From the NCBI RefSeq assembly GCF_014805625.2, contig NW_023998451.1, positions 231,844 through 295,843 on the forward strand: a DNA stretch of 64,000 nucleotides, in the 5' to 3' direction. The translations under genes and the position numbers were made by a program. The notes below the pieces were generated by a model that saw only the letters and a list, made by a program, of their open reading frames with translations, did no database searches and was not told where the DNA came from. Positions 61,381 to 64,000 of the stretch are shown here, one piece after another. Source of the DNA: Glossina fuscipes. Taxonomy: Eukaryota > Arthropoda > Insecta > Diptera > Glossinidae. Numbering within the stretch: position 1 is the first letter of the stretch; every line of letters starts with the position of its first letter.

Positions 61381-61680
61381 GTATTTAATACTGAATTTAA
61401 TTTAAATTTTCATACTCCTCAAAAGGAACATGCTAAAAATGCGATTGATTGGAAGGAAAAATCGAAGCATGGAGCAATGAGGAAGATATATTACATCTTA
61501 GACAAAGTCATGATTTACATTAGCAAAATGCCGAACGAGCTGGGAATTGTCTTGCAGAGGGCCAGAAAAAAGCAAAGGAAAATCCCGGGGAATATTATGG
61601 ATTCTCATTTAATTTGCAAAAAGCACTCCCGTATCCAAAACCTTCTGTTTCATTAGTATTATGCATTTTCATGCATATGG
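61381..61680 (+). pseudogene. Decayed repeat-borne protein fragment
   Basis: One frame reads VFNTEFNLNFHTPQKEHAKN from 61381. After a one-base shift the next frame reads EEDILHLRQSHDLH, stop, QNAERAGNCLAEGQKKA, then YYGFSFNLQKALPYPKPSVS. This pattern (FNxxFHxPxK, a charged helix, then FxLQKALPxPK) recurs in multi-copy uncharacterised insect proteins that are probably transposon-derived. I recognise the pattern but cannot name the superfamily. The copy is dead, with a frameshift and an internal stop. Confidence 0.45.
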
Positions 61681-63469
61681 AGGATATAACACGCAATAGC
61701 TTACAATGATGCTTGTTCAGGCCCAAGTCATTGACATGGATAAAAATTGCTCAGTCATCAAATATTAATATTGAAACGATAGACTACTAATTTTTGGTAT
61801 CTGGTTATCCTTCTTTCTACCATATCACTGTGGTTTTAGGTTGATAGAAATGAAAATAAATAAGCAAATTACAACATTATTATTAGGAATTGATAGGAAA
61901 GTATAGGAAAACAAATGCATTTTCGGTAAAACCAATGTTGCAGCCGGGTTTTAAATCGACGAAATTGCTAGAAGAGTCAATGACAAGAATAGTACAAAAT
62001 ACCGCGGGCTAACCTGTAACTTGGCTGCAAAGTCAGTGGATGAGATTATTGAAAATTAACCTTTTAAGATGTTGTATAAAACTTCTTTAAATGATTCTAT
62101 ATTCCATGACTTGGCGGGAGGAAGACTAAAAACTTCCATTATACACAGACACATACTACTAGACTAGTATAACTAAAGAAAAACATAAAGATTTTTTTAC
62201 TACCATAAGTCACTTCATTTTTCCACGAACCCTTTAAGAATCTTAAGACCCCGTAATGATAAAAGCCTAAAATGATAAAATGTATTACTTTTCAAAAATA
62301 ATAAATAAATCTTCATGAATTATTTAATTAAAATTATTGTTTTTAATGAAACTCATAGGTTTTTTACTGCTTTGATTCGGTTATAGGGCATTAAGTTCAT
62401 TTTGAAAATGATCGAAGTCAATTCAAGCTTTAAACAAAACATTTTTCAATGAAATTCATACAAAATGTCATATTGATAATAAATTTCCATTAACTAAAAA
62501 CTCATTAAAACTAATAAAACTCAAAATTAAAATGTTGCATAACGCAAAAATATTTTTTAATTTATTCAAATGCAAATCATTAAATATTCGAAACAAGAAG
62601 TATATATATATAAGTACATAGATATATATATGACTTGGACCACGTTCATAATTACGGGCACATATGTTTACATCGAAGCTTGAATGCCGTCCTTATTAAA
62701 AATTCTCCTTAATTGAAGTACTAATCAATTGATGTAAACCATGCCCACATCTAGCGGCCTTAATTTGCCTTTGGAAAATATATCAATTAAATTTTAAATC
62801 AACATCTAAGATAATTAGCAGGCATATGCTTCCCTTACTTTTAGCCCTGCAATTGATTTCTTTGATCTGAGTGACCTATAGTAGTGCATTCAAACCTGCG
62901 TTCCTTGCTAACTGCTAATTACAGCAAATACCATTTTCTTGAATGTTTTAGAAATGTAGGCAAAACCTATATATTTTTGTGTCTCTTTTTGCCGTTATTG
63001 ACATTTTGCACATGCAAGATGAGAGGATTAAGCTAATTATCGAATTAAACAAATTACGACGCCGAGTTTTAGGTTCCTGTTCCGGATTGATAAGTAGGGC
63101 ACTTGTTTGCACCTGACGTGGTCTAGGTTTAGCAAAATTAATTTTCCCATTAAAGGTCTAATTATCCTTTCCTTTTTTCCATCATTAAATACGAAATATT
63201 AAACGTTGTCGTCATATAACGGTTTATTTTCCTGATAACCTTTCTATTGGCTAGGAACGCATTAATAGAGCTATGTTCCGACGGCTGATTTTTGTGTGAA
63301 ATAAATACATTGGATTCATTTTCATCACAAAATATTAAAAAGTAAGCTTACTTTTTATAGGATGGATTGGTTCAGTCCATTCGGTATGCAAGCGTAAGTC
63401 AAAGTTGTCGCGGCGAAATACTGTTACTCTGTACCGCTTGTTATAAAAATTTTAAAATTTGCCTATTTT
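61681..63469. other. Intergenic sequence, no gene recognised
   Basis: AT-rich, no open frame of interest. It includes an AT run at 62602-62630. Confidence 0.35.
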
Positions 63470-63705
63470 TACTTTTTTAATATTCGACATTACACGAAAG
63501 ATGGTCGTCCCGAAACAAGTCATTTCCAAGAGCTTTCCCTCTGGAAACAAAAGACGCTAACGCTCCAAATTTGGTCAAAATATATTAAAAGTTGCGGCCT
63601 GCCAATGTGTTGAGCACAAAAATACGTGGACAGACCAAATAAAATCGATTCAGAAAGTTATTGAAGAATACAACCCGTGCCAAAAGCGGTGTAGAGTATA
63701 AATAT
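63470..63705 (+). mobile_element. Dispersed repeat family B, copy 2
   Basis: Aligns with 59745-60045: CCAAATTTGGTCAAAATATA, AAGTTGCGGCCTG, GTTGAGCACAAAAATACGTG and a terminal AAAAGCGGTGTAGAGTATAA. Boundaries are approximate. Confidence 0.45.
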
Positions 63706-64000
63706 GTGTGCAAACTTATGATCTTTCAAAGTCGCTTGCAAAATTTATATTAGATTGTTTACATATTGATTCATATTATCTATACTCCAGTATTTCATGT
63801 CATTCCGTTTTTCTTCATTAATTGCATATACATAGTTTAACACATTTACTTACATTTGCATGACTTAGATCTTAACTCAACAATTTGAGATGATTGCACT
63901 CGTTTACGTATGATGTAGGATGTATGCATGTATACATAAAGGTTACTACAGTAACGCGCGTGTATATGATCAACTTTTACCTTTGCTTGCATTGACAAGC
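63706..64000. other. Window end, nothing recognised
   Basis: No gene or repeat identified. Confidence 0.3.

Overview
This 64 kb window is AT-rich nuclear DNA from a higher dipteran insect. The evidence is a taranis-type SERTA protein with polyQ and polyN tracts, a MED4 whose protein closely matches Drosophila, short introns with fly splice signals, and fly-type mariner, jockey-like and tRNA-SINE debris. A tephritid fruit fly or a relative is my best guess, but this is inference because the sequence carries no species marker.

Layout. From 1 to about 22.76 kb there is no recognisable protein gene apart from a candidate 12-base coding start exon at 7930-7941. I read most of this stretch as the 5' flank and a very long first intron of taranis (tara); it is full of simple repeats. 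The main tara coding exon is 22763-25357. From 26.4 to 29.8 kb there is decayed transposon sequence. MED4 (minus, 4 exons, 29894-30992) lies head-to-head with the first of three EXD2-type 3'-5' exonuclease genes (31511-33517). Between and after the EXD2 copies lie 7-12 kb blocks of repeat-rich DNA: an F-box/LRR pseudogene fragment, a jockey-like LINE fragment, a mariner remnant, tRNA-derived SINEs, TIR elements and a large palindrome. The second EXD2 gene is at 40727-42543 and the third at 55113-57437. A fourth, inverted and broken EXD2 remnant lies at 48547 to about 49640. From 57.5 to 64 kb I see only mobile-element debris and unrecognised sequence.

Most interesting point. EXD2 has expanded locally. 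Each of the three main copies can be assembled as six exons with consistent GT/AG splice sites, an open frame, an N-terminal membrane anchor, two C-terminal CxxC pairs and a nearby polyadenylation signal. Copy 2 keeps all of this but has replaced the exonuclease active site: D-x-E became D-x-Q, the motif II Asp became Lys, and the motif III Tyr and Asp became Leu and Asn. That is the signature of a maintained pseudo-exonuclease paralogue next to a catalytically normal one, and is the best candidate for something undescribed here. Copies 2 and 3 also share intron phases and a terminal-exon frame that differ from copy 1.

Limits: everything comes from reading by eye. Exon joins were checked by codon phase; orthology, expression and repeat-family names were not checked by search.
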